This document shows, one piece after another, positions 37,000-45,882 of a stretch of 64,000 bases of DNA (positions are counted from its first letter, which is position 1; each line of letters starts with the position of its first letter). A program made the position numbers and the translations under genes. The stretch covers positions 284,015 through 348,014 of the forward strand of contig NZ_RJUL01000006.1 in NCBI RefSeq assembly GCF_003751625.1, read 5' to 3'. The DNA is from Gallaecimonas pentaromativorans. GTDB lineage: Bacteria > Pseudomonadota > Gammaproteobacteria > Enterobacterales > Gallaecimonadaceae. The notes beneath the pieces are model-generated. The model was not told the DNA's origin. It did not search any database and saw nothing but the letters and a program-made list of their open reading frames with translations.

Positions 37000-38398
37000 C
37001 TTGAGGCTCGAAGTTCACAGCCAACATGATGGCGTCTACATAACTCGCCATACTTATCCTTTCATATGCACCTTCCACTCTCTCCTTCAAGGAGAATGCA
37101 AAGTGATCTTTATATAAAGGAACGTTAAAATGAGGCTTTATCTCGTAAAAAGACGGTGATTGGCGACACAAGCAAAGCAATATTATCTCTTTGATTTTCT
37201 TTGGGTATATCTGGTCTCCAAACGCGATATCTTTGTTAAGGCTTTTTTCATTTATATCTAATAACACATCAGCGTATGTCCTTGGCAGAGCTCTAACGGC
37301 TGCTGTTTCCTGAGCAATTATCAGCATTAACAACATAAAGTGATCAAACTCGGGATTAAACCTTAAGCATGCAACAAACCTCTCTAGGACAGCTGTTTTT
37401 TTACGCATCTCCCAGTTGATGCTCGATAGCAATTTGCTAAGCAGCTCCAAATCCCCTGAATTCTTATCTACTGTTACGCGATGGTTCTCCATGAAGCGCT
37501 TGAGCAACGGTTCTGGGAACGCCGTCGCCGCCAAGTGGTAGGTCTTATCAAAGAAGCGTTCAAAGTAGTGTTCAGCATCAAAGCCAGCCCCATAGAGGCC
37601 CTGAACCGTGTGCTGTAGCTGGTTGGTATTGGTGGCCAGCACAAAGACCCAGTTGGGAATATTGAAAAGATGCTTGATAACTTCCAGCATCTCGACCGCG
37701 TAGGTAGGGCGGCAGCGGTCCAACTCGTCAATAAAGACGAATACCGGGACTGTCATGCCCTCTTGTTGAACCAGTTTATCGGTTAGCTCAGTCATGGCTT
37801 TGCCAAAGACGTCGATGGCTTCCACTCTTTCTTTTTGATCTTCAAGCAAACGCTCGGCCACACTTTCAGTGGCATCCCCAGCCCCGTCGGCAAGAATGTC
37901 CTGCACTTTGTCAGCAAAGTCATCCGCTGCTTTTCCCGCCGCCAAGCGGGCCAGCATCTTCAGCAGGAAGGGTAAACCGGCCTTTAATAAAGGCCCCAGC
38001 TTGGAAGTGGCCTGCTTTAAAGAAGTTTTCACCCCTTCATCCGTTAGCTGCGCAGATAACTGACGCTCAATATCTGAAAGCAGCACCGGCAAGGGATCGG
38101 CAATAAAGTCATGCCGCCAAGCATCCACGTAAACCACAGGGTGGCTTCGGGCTTTGACCAAACTTCGCCAGCATTTTAGAAATGTCGTTTTACCAGCACC
38201 CCATTCGGCATTGAGGTTGAGAACAAAGCCCTTTGATAGCCCCTTTCTTGCTGTATTAGTTCTGGCATTCGCTTCGCCAACCAGATAGCTGGTGAGAAAA
38301 AAGGCGGTTTGCTCCCTGTCGAGAAAACAATCTTCCTCAAAACACCAATCTTCCAGTTCCTTATCAAAATCTGCCATTTTCGCGTCGTCCCTGGCCAT
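36995..38398 (-). CDS. KAP-family P-loop NTPase
   Basis: 467 aa. The Walker A loop WGAGKTTFLKCW is at about residues 66-77 and Walker B VFVFIDELDRC at about 215-225, the C-terminal Asp-Arg-Cys being typical of KAP NTPases; a large helical insert lies between. No clear membrane span was found. The last third of the gene (37000-37470) is AT-richer than all neighbours and uses less GC-rich codons. The gene sits between two near-identical terminators, which points to acquisition. KAP proteins are patchily spread and often linked to phage exclusion or plasmid maintenance; the role here is unknown. GAGGG precedes ATG 38398. Confidence 0.85.
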   Translation of the reverse strand: MARDDAKMADFDKELEDWCFEEDCFLDREQTAFFLTSYLVGEANARTNTARKGLSKGFVLNLNAEWGAGKTTFLKCWRSLVKARSHPVVYVDAWRHDFIADPLPVLLSDIERQLSAQLTDEGVKTSLKQATSKLGPLLKAGLPFLLKMLARLAAGKAADDFADKVQDILADGAGDATESVAERLLEDQKERVEAIDVFGKAMTELTDKLVQQEGMTVPVFVFIDELDRCRPTYAVEMLEVIKHLFNIPNWVFVLATNTNQLQHTVQGLYGAGFDAEHYFERFFDKTYHLAATAFPEPLLKRFMENHRVTVDKNSGDLELLSKLLSSINWEMRKKTAVLERFVACLRFNPEFDHFMLLMLIIAQETAAVRALPRTYADVLLDINEKSLNKDIAFGDQIYPKKIKEIILLCLCRQSPSFYEIKPHFNVPLYKDHFAFSLKERVEGAYERISMASYVDAIMLAVNFEPQE

Positions 38399-38448
38399 GC
38401 TTTGCCCTCAAGAAGTATTAGTTCATGCTGCCACGCTCGCCCCTTAGT

Positions 38449-38478
38449 AAAAAGCCCCGCGATGCGGGGCTTTTTACT
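38449..38478. terminator. Right copy of the duplicated terminator, ends the ankyrin gene
   Basis: Same 30-base hairpin as at 36970, differing only by T for C in the loop region. It overlaps the end of the ankyrin gene and lies 50 bases upstream of the KAP start. Confidence 0.93.
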
Positions 38479-39091
38479 AACCCAAATCCTTGGGCACTCG
38501 GCCATCATCAGCTTGGGCCTCGGGGTCGGCGCCAAAGGCCAGTAGCAGGGCCACCAGCTCCGGGTGTTGTTGGTGGTAGGCGCTGTGCAGCGCGCTAAAG
38601 CCGCCGGCCTGGCGGGCGTTGACCTCGGCGCCAGCTTCTAACAATGCCTGGGTGCAGTTAAGGCGGCTTTCGCGGTCGCTACCGGCTACCGCCGAGTGCA
38701 GCGGCTGCACCTGTGAGTCATTGGCCGCGCTTTGGTTGACCTCGGCGCCAGCGCCCAGCAGCTCCTTTAGCGCTTCAAATGCGCCGAAAAAGGCGGCCAG
38801 ATGCAGCGGGCTAAAGCCATCGCGGGCCAGTAAAGACACCAGGGCGCCGTTTTCGGCCAGCACCCGCTGGATGGCCCCGACGTCGTTAAGGGCCGCCGCT
38901 TCCCAGATATCTAAATCGACCCTTGCCGCCAGCTCTTTGGCCAGCAGCGGCTGGCCCTGGTAGCTGGCATAGAGCACCGGGCTGACGCCCTCTTGGCGGC
39001 AAGCAATAAGCCCGGGGCTTTGCTTTAACAGCTCGAAGACCTTGATCTCGTTGCCCTGCCCTATGGCGTTAAAAAAGCTGGCTTTGTCCAC
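38477..39091 (-). CDS. Ankyrin-repeat protein
   Basis: 204 aa from GTG 39091, with AAAAGGAG five bases upstream; the open frame extends further but without a binding site. Four to five ankyrin repeats are visible: GVSPVLYASYQGQPLLAKEL at about 36-55, DGFSPLHLAAFFGAFEALKE near 95-114 with GAGAEVNQ, VQPLHSAVAGSD near 130, and GGFSALHSAYHQQHPELVAL near 165-184. No signal peptide, so it is probably cytoplasmic and binds protein partners. Neighbours give no hint of partner. Confidence 0.85.
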   Translation of the reverse strand: MDKASFFNAIGQGNEIKVFELLKQSPGLIACRQEGVSPVLYASYQGQPLLAKELAARVDLDIWEAAALNDVGAIQRVLAENGALVSLLARDGFSPLHLAAFFGAFEALKELLGAGAEVNQSAANDSQVQPLHSAVAGSDRESRLNCTQALLEAGAEVNARQAGGFSALHSAYHQQHPELVALLLAFGADPEAQADDGRVPKDLG

Positions 39092-39136
39092 AGAGACTCC
39101 TTTTATTCGGCTTTTCATAACCTTAGCTGCAAATAG

Positions 39137-39162
39137 AAAAGGCGCCGCAAAGGGCGCCTTTT
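39137..39162 (-). terminator. Terminator of hrpA
   Basis: AAAAGGCGCC-GCAAA-GGGCGCCTTTT, symmetrical, three bases beyond the hrpA stop. Confidence 0.88.
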
Positions 39163-39164
39163 CG

Positions 39165-42100
39165 TCAGCCAGCTTTGGCCTTCTCTTCCATAAAGTTCCA
39201 GATGCGCTTGTCGGAGATGGGGTAAGGGGTGCCCAGCTGCTGGGCAAAATAACTGACCCTCAGCTCCTCTATCATCCAGCGCGCTTCTACCAGCCAGCTA
39301 GGCTCGCTAAGGCCCTTGGGCACCTTGGCGCGATATTGGCCCAGTTTGTCCTGCACGTTCTCTACCTTGCCCTGGTGTACCCGGTCACGGTTGGGGTCGA
39401 TGGGCAGTTTTTCCAGGCGCCGCTCTATGGCGTCAAGGTAGCGGGTAACGTCTTTTAAGCGCGCCGCGCCGGTGGCGGCAACAAAGCCCTTGAACACCAG
39501 GCCGTCGAGCTGGGCCTGGATATCGGCCTGGGCCCGCACCATGGTGAGATCGGTCTTGCCCTTGAGGCGCTTTTTAATGGCGTTATGGCGCACCAGGATT
39601 TGCTCCACCAGCTTGGCGATGTCCACCACGGTGTCATTCAGCTCGGCCCGCACTTTGTCTTTAAGGGCCACAAAGGCGGCTGCGTCGCGGCAATCAATGC
39701 CTTGGATAAGGCTGTCGACGGCGGCGCTGATGCAGTCATCAATCAAGTCGCCAATCTTGCCAAAGGGGTTGAAGTAGAGCCCCAGCTTGGCCTTGTTGGG
39801 CAGGGTGTCCTGCAGGTGCTTGATAGGCGACGGCACGTTCAACAGCAGCAGGCGGCGCAGGCCCTTTTGCTGGGCATCGAGCTGCGCGGCAGGGCTGTCA
39901 AAGAGCTTGACCGCGACGCTGTCTTTTTCGTCCACCAGCGCCGGGTAGGCTTTGATTTCCAGGCCCTGGCGCTTTTCTACAAAGACCTCAGGCAAGGCGC
40001 CAAAGCTCCATTCGGTGAGCTTGGCTTTCTCGATACCGGGGGTGGCCACTTGCGCCAGGGTTTCTTTGACCGCGCCCTTGAGCTTGGCTTTAAGCGCCAG
40101 CAAGTCGCGCCCTGCCGCCAGCTCTTTGCCGGTCTCGTCCAGTACCGAAAAACGCATTTTAAGGTGCTCGGCAATGGCCGATTGCTCCCAAAGCTCTACC
40201 TCGGTGCGCACCCCGGTCATTTGCCGCAAGGTGTCGCTGAGCTTTTCAATCAGCCGCCCTTCCAGCGGCGCCATGCGGCCAAGGGCGGCCTGGGCGTAGT
40301 TGGGAGCTGGCACAAAGTTGCGGCGCACCGGCTTGGGCAGGCCCTTAATCAGGGCAATCACCAGCTCTTCGCGAAGGCCCGGCACCTGCCAGTCAAAACC
40401 TTGGGGCTCCACCTGGTTAAGGGCCGCCAGCGGCAGCTGCACCGTCACGCCGTCGTCGTCCTGGCCCGGCTCAAAACGGTATTTGAGGGGGAAACGCAGG
40501 TTGCCCTGGGCCCAGCTGTTGGGGAAGGCGTTTTCGGTAACGTGGTCGGTGTCCTGGGCCAGAAGGTCTGCTTCGGTAAACAGCAGCGCCTGTTGGGCCT
40601 TCTCATCGGTGCGGCGCCACCAATGGTCCAGGGTGCGGCCGTCAAAGACGTTTTGGGGCAATCTGGCGTCGTACAGTGCGAACAGGGTGTCGTCTTCCAC
40701 CAGGATGTCGCGGCGCCGGGATTTATCCTCCAGGGCCTCCAGGCTCTTGATGAGCTGCTGGTTGTGCTTGAAGAACGGCAACCGGCAACGAAACTCCCCT
40801 TCCACCAGGGCGCTGCGGATAAAAATAGTGCGCGCCTCAATGGGGTTAATGCGGCCAAAGTCGATGCGCCGGCGGGGGATAAGCACCAGGCCGTAGAGGC
40901 TGACCTGCTCGTAGGCCACCACGTTGGCGCGGTTTTTCTCCCAGTGGGGCTCAAAGTAGCTGCGGTTGACCCGCTCCCCGGCCAGCTGTTCGGCCCATTC
41001 CGGCTCGACCCTTGCCAGGGTGCGGGCAAAAAGGCGCGAGGTCTCGGTAAGCTCGGCGGCCATCAGCCACTTGGGCTTTTTGTCGATGGTAGAGCCCGGG
41101 AACGGCAAAAATCGGCTTTGGCGGGCGCCAAAATATTCCCGTTCTTTGTCTTTAAAGCCGAGGTTGGACAGGTGCCCGGCCAGCAAGGACTGGTGAATGG
41201 CCTCGTAACTGGCCGGCTCGCTGTTTTCTTTAAAGCCCAGCTCGTCGCAGAATTCGCGCAGCTGTTCGGTCAAGTCCTGCCACTCGCGCATGCGCACGTA
41301 GTTTAAGAATTCCTTCTGGCAAAGGCGCCGCCACTGGCTGCTCGACAGCGCCTGCTGCTGGGCCTCGGAATAAGCCCAAAGGTTCACAAAGGCATAGAAA
41401 TCGGACTCGGGATGGGCAAAGCGCCGGTGCTGCTCGTCGGCCTTTTGCTGGGCGTCCAGGGGGCGCTCGCGCGGGTCCTGGATGGCAAGGGCCGCGCTGA
41501 TAATAAGCAGCTCTTTTAGCGCGCCCCGTTTGGCACCTTCCACCAAACAGCGGGCCAGGCGGGTGTCTACCGGCAATTTGGCCAACTGGCGGCCGATGTC
41601 GGTAAGCTCGCGCCCGTCAATGGCGCCCAGCTCGTCCAAGAGGTTTAGGCCGTCTTTAACAAAGCGGCTGTCCGGCGCTTCCACAAAGGGGAAGGCTTCG
41701 ATGTCCCCCAGGCCCAAAGACAGCATTTGCAGGATAACGGCGCCGAGGTTGGTGCGCAGGATCTCCGGCTCGGTAAATTCCGGGCGGCCGGTAAAATCCT
41801 CTTCGCTGTAAAGGCGGATACAGATGCCGGGCTCGGTACGGCCGCAGCGGCCCTTACGCTGGTTGGCGCTGGCCTGGCTGATGGCCTCGATAGGCAGGCG
41901 CTGCACCTTGGTGCGGTAGCTGTAGCGGCTGATGCGGGCCGTGCCCGGGTCAATCACGTACTTGATGCCGGGCACCGTCAAGGAGGTTTCGGCGACGTTG
42001 GTGGCCAGCACAATGCGCCGCCCGCCGTGGGAGGCAAAAATGCGGTTTTGCTCGGCGGCAGAAAGCCTTGAGAACAGCGGCAAGATCTCGGTGTGGCGCA

Positions 42101-43025
42101 GCTTTCGCTTCTCAAGGGCATCGGCGGTGTCGCGAATTTCCCGCTCACCGTTCATGAAGATCAGGATGTCGCCCCGAGGGCCTTCGCGGAACAGCTCGTC
42201 CACGGCGTCAAAGATGGCCTGGAGCTGGTCCTTTTCTTTTTCTTCGTCAGTAATGGGGCGATAGCGCACCTCCACCGGGTAGGTGCGGCCAGAGACTTCC
42301 AGCATGGGAGCGTCATTGAAATGCCGGGAAAAACGCTCAGGGTCTATGGTGGCGGAGGTGATGATCACCTTGAGATCGGGGCGCTTGGGCAAAATGGTGC
42401 GAAGGTAACCCAGCAGGAAATCGATATTAAGGCTGCGCTCGTGGGCCTCGTCGATGATCAGGGTGTCGTAGCGGCGAAGCAGCTTATCCTTTTGAATTTC
42501 GGCCAAAAGGATACCGTCTGTCATCAGCTTGACGCAGGTTTGGGCGCGGGTGTGGTCGGTAAAGCGCACCTGGTAGCCCACCAGACCGCCCAGCTCGCTT
42601 TGCAGCTCTTCGGCAAGGCGGGTGGCCACGGCGCGGGCCGCCAGCCGCCGGGGCTGGGTGTGGCCAATCAGGCCGTCCACGCCCCGGCCCAGTTCCAGGC
42701 AAATTTTCGGCAACTGGGTGGTTTTACCCGAGCCGGTTTCGCCAGCGATGATCACCACCTGGTTCTCGCTGATGGCTTTTTTGATGTCTTCTCTTGCCGC
42801 CACCACCGGCAGCTGCGCCGGGTAATCTAAGTGCAGGCTGCGGTTTTTACGGGCCAGCAGGCGCTCGCGGGCTTTATCCACTTCCTTTTGCAACATGGCA
42901 AGGGTAGCAGCGCGCTTTTGCTCGTCCTTTACCTTATAGGCGCCTTCAATACGGCGGCGCAGGCGGCTGCGGTCAAGACTGGGCACATCTTCAAGGGAAA
43001 TTTGCGGGGCAGAGTCAGACATCAA
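39165..43025 (-). CDS. hrpA: ATP-dependent RNA helicase HrpA
   Basis: Very large DEAH-box helicase of 1286 aa, close to the E. coli HrpA length of about 1300. Motif I GETGSGKTTQLPK is near residues 95-107, motif II LIIDEAHERSLN near 189-200, motif III SAT near 222, and motif VI QRKGRCGRTEPG near 390. The winged-helix, ratchet and OB regions follow, with the long HrpA-specific C-terminal part beyond about residue 750. HrpA acts on mRNA processing and on stalled or collided ribosomes. It stands as a single gene. Confidence 0.97.
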   Translation of the reverse strand: MMSDSAPQISLEDVPSLDRSRLRRRIEGAYKVKDEQKRAATLAMLQKEVDKARERLLARKNRSLHLDYPAQLPVVAAREDIKKAISENQVVIIAGETGSGKTTQLPKICLELGRGVDGLIGHTQPRRLAARAVATRLAEELQSELGGLVGYQVRFTDHTRAQTCVKLMTDGILLAEIQKDKLLRRYDTLIIDEAHERSLNIDFLLGYLRTILPKRPDLKVIITSATIDPERFSRHFNDAPMLEVSGRTYPVEVRYRPITDEEKEKDQLQAIFDAVDELFREGPRGDILIFMNGEREIRDTADALEKRKLRHTEILPLFSRLSAAEQNRIFASHGGRRIVLATNVAETSLTVPGIKYVIDPGTARISRYSYRTKVQRLPIEAISQASANQRKGRCGRTEPGICIRLYSEEDFTGRPEFTEPEILRTNLGAVILQMLSLGLGDIEAFPFVEAPDSRFVKDGLNLLDELGAIDGRELTDIGRQLAKLPVDTRLARCLVEGAKRGALKELLIISAALAIQDPRERPLDAQQKADEQHRRFAHPESDFYAFVNLWAYSEAQQQALSSSQWRRLCQKEFLNYVRMREWQDLTEQLREFCDELGFKENSEPASYEAIHQSLLAGHLSNLGFKDKEREYFGARQSRFLPFPGSTIDKKPKWLMAAELTETSRLFARTLARVEPEWAEQLAGERVNRSYFEPHWEKNRANVVAYEQVSLYGLVLIPRRRIDFGRINPIEARTIFIRSALVEGEFRCRLPFFKHNQQLIKSLEALEDKSRRRDILVEDDTLFALYDARLPQNVFDGRTLDHWWRRTDEKAQQALLFTEADLLAQDTDHVTENAFPNSWAQGNLRFPLKYRFEPGQDDDGVTVQLPLAALNQVEPQGFDWQVPGLREELVIALIKGLPKPVRRNFVPAPNYAQAALGRMAPLEGRLIEKLSDTLRQMTGVRTEVELWEQSAIAEHLKMRFSVLDETGKELAAGRDLLALKAKLKGAVKETLAQVATPGIEKAKLTEWSFGALPEVFVEKRQGLEIKAYPALVDEKDSVAVKLFDSPAAQLDAQQKGLRRLLLLNVPSPIKHLQDTLPNKAKLGLYFNPFGKIGDLIDDCISAAVDSLIQGIDCRDAAAFVALKDKVRAELNDTVVDIAKLVEQILVRHNAIKKRLKGKTDLTMVRAQADIQAQLDGLVFKGFVAATGAARLKDVTRYLDAIERRLEKLPIDPNRDRVHQGKVENVQDKLGQYRAKVPKGLSEPSWLVEARWMIEELRVSYFAQQLGTPYPISDKRIWNFMEEKAKAG

Positions 43026-43087
43026 GTTCGCTTGTGGCTAAATAGAAACCGCACAATGCTACTGGATTGTCGCCCGTTGAGAAAGGT

Positions 43088-43116
43088 AAAGGCCAGCCTG
43101 GTTGGGCAGGCTGGCC
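43088..43116 (-). terminator. Terminator of the CBS-domain gene
   Basis: GGCCAGCCTG-GTTGGG-CAGGCTGGCC; on the minus strand the hairpin is followed by TTTACCTTTC, a weak U-tract. 14 bases beyond the CBS stop. Confidence 0.7.
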
Positions 43117-43129
43117 TCGGCAACCAGGG

Positions 43130-43543
43130 TTAGCTGGCTTTGTAGCAGTCGTGCATGTTCTTATCGATGGCCAGCAGCACCTGGCGGCGGTTGATGATGC
43201 CTACCAGCACCCCTTGCTCTACCACCGGGTAGATCTTCGGTTTTTGGGCGGTCATCTGCTGGGCCAGCTCAAAGACCGAATCATTGGGGCCAACGGTGAG
43301 CACCTGCGTGCGCATGATGTCGGACACCTTGGCCACGGTCTCGCAGTGGTAACTGCACTCGATGAGCTTGGCGAGAAAGTCTTGCTCGGACACAAAGCCC
43401 ACCAGGCGATTGCCGCTGTCCACCACCGGCGCGCCGGTTTGCTGGCCAGCCAGCAGTTTTTCAACGGCGGTGGCGATGGGCATTTCCGGGTGTAGACTCA
43501 GTGGCCGGTGCTGCATGTGGTCTCTGATAATGAGTGATTGCAT
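43130..43543 (-). CDS. Two-CBS-domain protein, 137 aa
   Basis: Consists almost only of a Bateman pair. CBS1 spans about 8-62 (MPIATAVEKLLAGQQTGAPV, then LVGFVSEQDFLAKLIE), CBS2 about 73-130 (DIMRTQVLTVGPNDSVFEL, then LVGIINRRQVLLAID). Such small proteins bind adenosyl nucleotides and regulate partner proteins. It ends in KNMHDCYKAS, as do related gammaproteobacterial CBS proteins. Independent of the CBS protein at 1485, with which it shares only the fold. Confidence 0.88.
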   Translation of the reverse strand: MQSLIIRDHMQHRPLSLHPEMPIATAVEKLLAGQQTGAPVVDSGNRLVGFVSEQDFLAKLIECSYHCETVAKVSDIMRTQVLTVGPNDSVFELAQQMTAQKPKIYPVVEQGVLVGIINRRQVLLAIDKNMHDCYKAS

Positions 43544-43660
43544 AGTGAGCCTCTTGTGTTGTCTCCCCTAATACCTAAAGCATAGGCCCGTATCGTTGCT
43601 GCGGTTGTAATTTAGCCGGGCCGTCCCCACCTTGGTAAAAAGACCAGAACGGAATCCTCC

Positions 43661-44479
43661 ATGGCGATACTGACCCTCATTGTGCTTGGCCTGCTGCTGA
43701 TCGCCTGGTGGCTTTACGGCGACACCTTCAAGCAGCGTTATTACCGGCAAAAAGAGCGCCCGCTAGACCAAAACCAGCGCCGCCAGCTGGCCTATGACAT
43801 GCCCCTCTACCCTCGCCTACCCAAAGCCCAGCGCGACAAGCTCGACACCCTGATGCGCGCCTTTTTAAGCCGGGTGGAATTTATCGGTTGCGACGGTTTG
43901 GTGGTAAGCGATCGCATGCGGTATCTGGTTGCGGCCCAGGCTTGCCTGCTACTGATTGGCCGCGACGAACCGGCCTACCCCAACGTGCACAGCGTTTATC
44001 TCTTTGAGGGGGATTTTATCAACAAGATGCCCCAGTACCTGCCGGGCGGCATTGTCGATACCCAAGGCAAGCACCTGGCAGGAGAATCCTGGGGCAATGG
44101 CCGGGTGCTACTGAGCTGGCAGGGCTGCCTGCGCTCGGCGGCCCACCCTTTTGATGGCGAGAACCTTATCGTGCACGAATTTGCCCACCAGTTGGACCAG
44201 GCCAAGGGCCTTGCCACCGGGGCGCCCTTGCAGCGCTCAGTGCCAGATGCTGCCCGCTGGCAGCAGGTGTTTCGTGAGGCTTTTATCCGCCACTGCGAGG
44301 CGACCTTTCATGGCCACCGTGGCCTGATTGACCCTTACGGCGCCACCAACCCGGCGGAGTTTTTTGCGGTGGTGTCAGAGGTGTACTTCGAGCAGGGCCT
44401 AGCCCTCAGCGAGCAAGAACCGGCCATGTATGAGCTGCTGGAGCATTTTTACGGCATCAACACCCGGCTCTGGCATTAA
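43661..44479 (+). CDS. mtfA: MtfA-type zinc peptidase (Mlc titration factor)
   Basis: Zinc aminopeptidase-like protein, 272 aa; in E. coli MtfA binds the Mlc repressor and so affects glucose PTS expression. The zinc site HEFAHQLDQAKG (HExxH) lies near residue 169, with the third ligand Glu in NPAEFFAVVSEVYFE near 228-242. An N-terminal hydrophobic stretch (LTLIVLGLLLIAWWLYG) could anchor it in the membrane; E. coli MtfA lacks it, but many relatives have it. No mlc or ptsG gene is in the window. Confidence 0.92.
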   Translation: MAILTLIVLGLLLIAWWLYGDTFKQRYYRQKERPLDQNQRRQLAYDMPLYPRLPKAQRDKLDTLMRAFLSRVEFIGCDGLVVSDRMRYLVAAQACLLLIGRDEPAYPNVHSVYLFEGDFINKMPQYLPGGIVDTQGKHLAGESWGNGRVLLSWQGCLRSAAHPFDGENLIVHEFAHQLDQAKGLATGAPLQRSVPDAARWQQVFREAFIRHCEATFHGHRGLIDPYGATNPAEFFAVVSEVYFEQGLALSEQEPAMYELLEHFYGINTRLWH

Positions 44480-44507
44480 AAAAGCCGCCCCGGTGGGCGG
44501 CTTTTTT
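44478..44507. terminator. Bidirectional terminator between mtfA and the 120-aa protein gene
   Basis: AAAAAAGCCGCCC-CGGT-GGGCGGCTTTTTT; stem AGCCGCCC/GGGCGGCT. It overlaps the end of the minus-strand gene by two bases. Confidence 0.95.
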
Positions 44508-44868
44508 AGTCGTGGCTGCAGTGCTCGTCGCACTCGTGTTCGTCGGCTTCCAGGGTTTGCACCAGTTTGCCTTTGTAGAACACCCGCACCCGGCGCAGCG
44601 GCGACTCGTCGCTTTCCAGGGCGCTGATAAGGCCACGGGCTTCGCGGTTAAAGCGAGCCAGGGCTACGTCGCGCTGGGACAGGTTGGTTACCAACAGGCT
44701 GCCGCCTTCGGTGCTGACCAGCAGCTGGTCGCCATCCTGCCAGCCGAAATCGGCGATAACGTCCGGTGCCAGTGCCAGCTCGTCCTTGCCCAGAACTTTG
44801 AGTTCCGGGATCAGGTATAGCTGGGGGCGATTGACAACGGTTTTGGCCTGCTGACGCGGCTTAAGCAT
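44506..44868 (-). CDS. Unknown 120-aa protein with Cys/His-rich C-terminal tail
   Basis: From ATG 44868 (GGGGAG seven bases upstream) 120 residues are encoded; the frame is open 33 bases further without a binding site. The middle (about 25-62) reads as short beta strands with GWQDGDQLLVSTEGGSLLVT, which recalls a SpoVT/AbrB-type swapped hairpin, though I would not assign the family. The last 13 residues, ADEHECDEHCSHD, contain three His, two Cys and five acids, a likely metal-binding tail. The gene precedes mtfA's terminator and lies downstream of zntB on the same strand (69-base gap), so a link to zinc is possible. Confidence 0.65.
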   Translation of the reverse strand: MLKPRQQAKTVVNRPQLYLIPELKVLGKDELALAPDVIADFGWQDGDQLLVSTEGGSLLVTNLSQRDVALARFNREARGLISALESDESPLRRVRVFYKGKLVQTLEADEHECDEHCSHD

Positions 44869-44937
44869 GGGTAACTCCCCTGAATGTAAAAATCGCGCCA
44901 TGATAACGGCTTAACCGGCGTTAGGAAACAGCGGCCG

Positions 44938-45882
44938 TTAAAACCAGCGCCGCCACCACATCACCAGCCCCGAGATCCCAAGGCAGCCGCCCATCAACAT
45001 GGAGACCCACAGCCAGCCGTCTTTGTCTTCCACCCAGGGCAAGCCGCCAACGTTCATGCCAAAGTAACCGGTAATAACCGACAGCGGCAGGAACAGCGCG
45101 GTGATGATGGACAACAGATACAGGGTCTTGTTCATCTGGGCGTCGCGCTCGGCGTTCATGTCGTCGCGCAGCAGTTTGACCCGCTCGCGCAGGATGTTAA
45201 GGCTCTCCAAAAGCCGGGTCATGCGGTCTTGCACTTCCAAAAGCAGGCGCAGGGCGTCGGCTTCTAAGTCGTCTTCGAGGTCGTCGGTCAGCTCTTCGAG
45301 CATCTCCTGCTGGGGCTCGATGTAACGGCGCAGGCTCAAAAGACGCCGGTCGAGGTTCAAGATGGGGCTGCGAAGCTCGGGCTTACTCTCAAGCCAGGCC
45401 ATTTCCATATCCAGCAAGCCTTCGGTTAGGCGCTTTAAGTGCTCATCTGCGCCACGCACCAGGTTTCGAAGAATATCCCCCAGCACCGCCCAGGTGGAGG
45501 TGCCTTCCGAGGCCCGGCACAGTTTGTCGCTGGCCTCTGATACCGATTTAAGGCTCTGCCCGGCCAGGGTAACCAGGTTACGGTCATTGACCAGGCAGCG
45601 GATGGACACCATATCCTCGGCTTCCTTGCCGGGATTGAAGTTGATGCCGCGCATGATCAGCAGCAAGGTGCCATCGGTGTCGTATTGCCAGCGCGGCCGG
45701 GTTTCCTCGGCTAGGGCCGCTTCCACCAGGTAACGGGGGAAGCATTTTTTCAGCAGCTTGCGGCTTTGGTCCTGGTTGCGATCCAGGTGCAACCAGGCCG
45801 GTATATCGTCGCCCACAGCATTAACGCGGGCGCTTTCATCCAAGGGTTGGCGGCTGTCGAGCCAGTATCCGTATTCATTCAT
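44938..45882 (-). CDS. zntB: Zinc transporter ZntB (CorA family)
   Basis: 314 aa from ATG 45882, whose first eight bases overlap the end of fumC. A large cytoplasmic domain with coiled-coil helices (about 1-250) is followed by two transmembrane helices near 255-275 and 288-308. The pore signature GMN is in YFGMNVGGLPW between them, as in CorA/ZntB proteins. The MNEYGYWLD start recalls other ZntB-type proteins. Proton-coupled zinc uptake or efflux has been reported for the family, so direction is open. CorA-type magnesium transport cannot be excluded from sequence alone. Confidence 0.88.
   Translation of the reverse strand: MNEYGYWLDSRQPLDESARVNAVGDDIPAWLHLDRNQDQSRKLLKKCFPRYLVEAALAEETRPRWQYDTDGTLLLIMRGINFNPGKEAEDMVSIRCLVNDRNLVTLAGQSLKSVSEASDKLCRASEGTSTWAVLGDILRNLVRGADEHLKRLTEGLLDMEMAWLESKPELRSPILNLDRRLLSLRRYIEPQQEMLEELTDDLEDDLEADALRLLLEVQDRMTRLLESLNILRERVKLLRDDMNAERDAQMNKTLYLLSIITALFLPLSVITGYFGMNVGGLPWVEDKDGWLWVSMLMGGCLGISGLVMWWRRWF

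Noticed and set aside
38309..38545. Phage or integron insertion around the KAP gene
   Set aside because: No integrase, attachment site or tRNA is present; only the duplicated terminator supports insertion.
39585..41306. 573-codon open frame on the plus strand inside hrpA
   Set aside because: Antisense shadow of hrpA. No start signal or motif, and the composition follows the codon pattern of the opposite strand.
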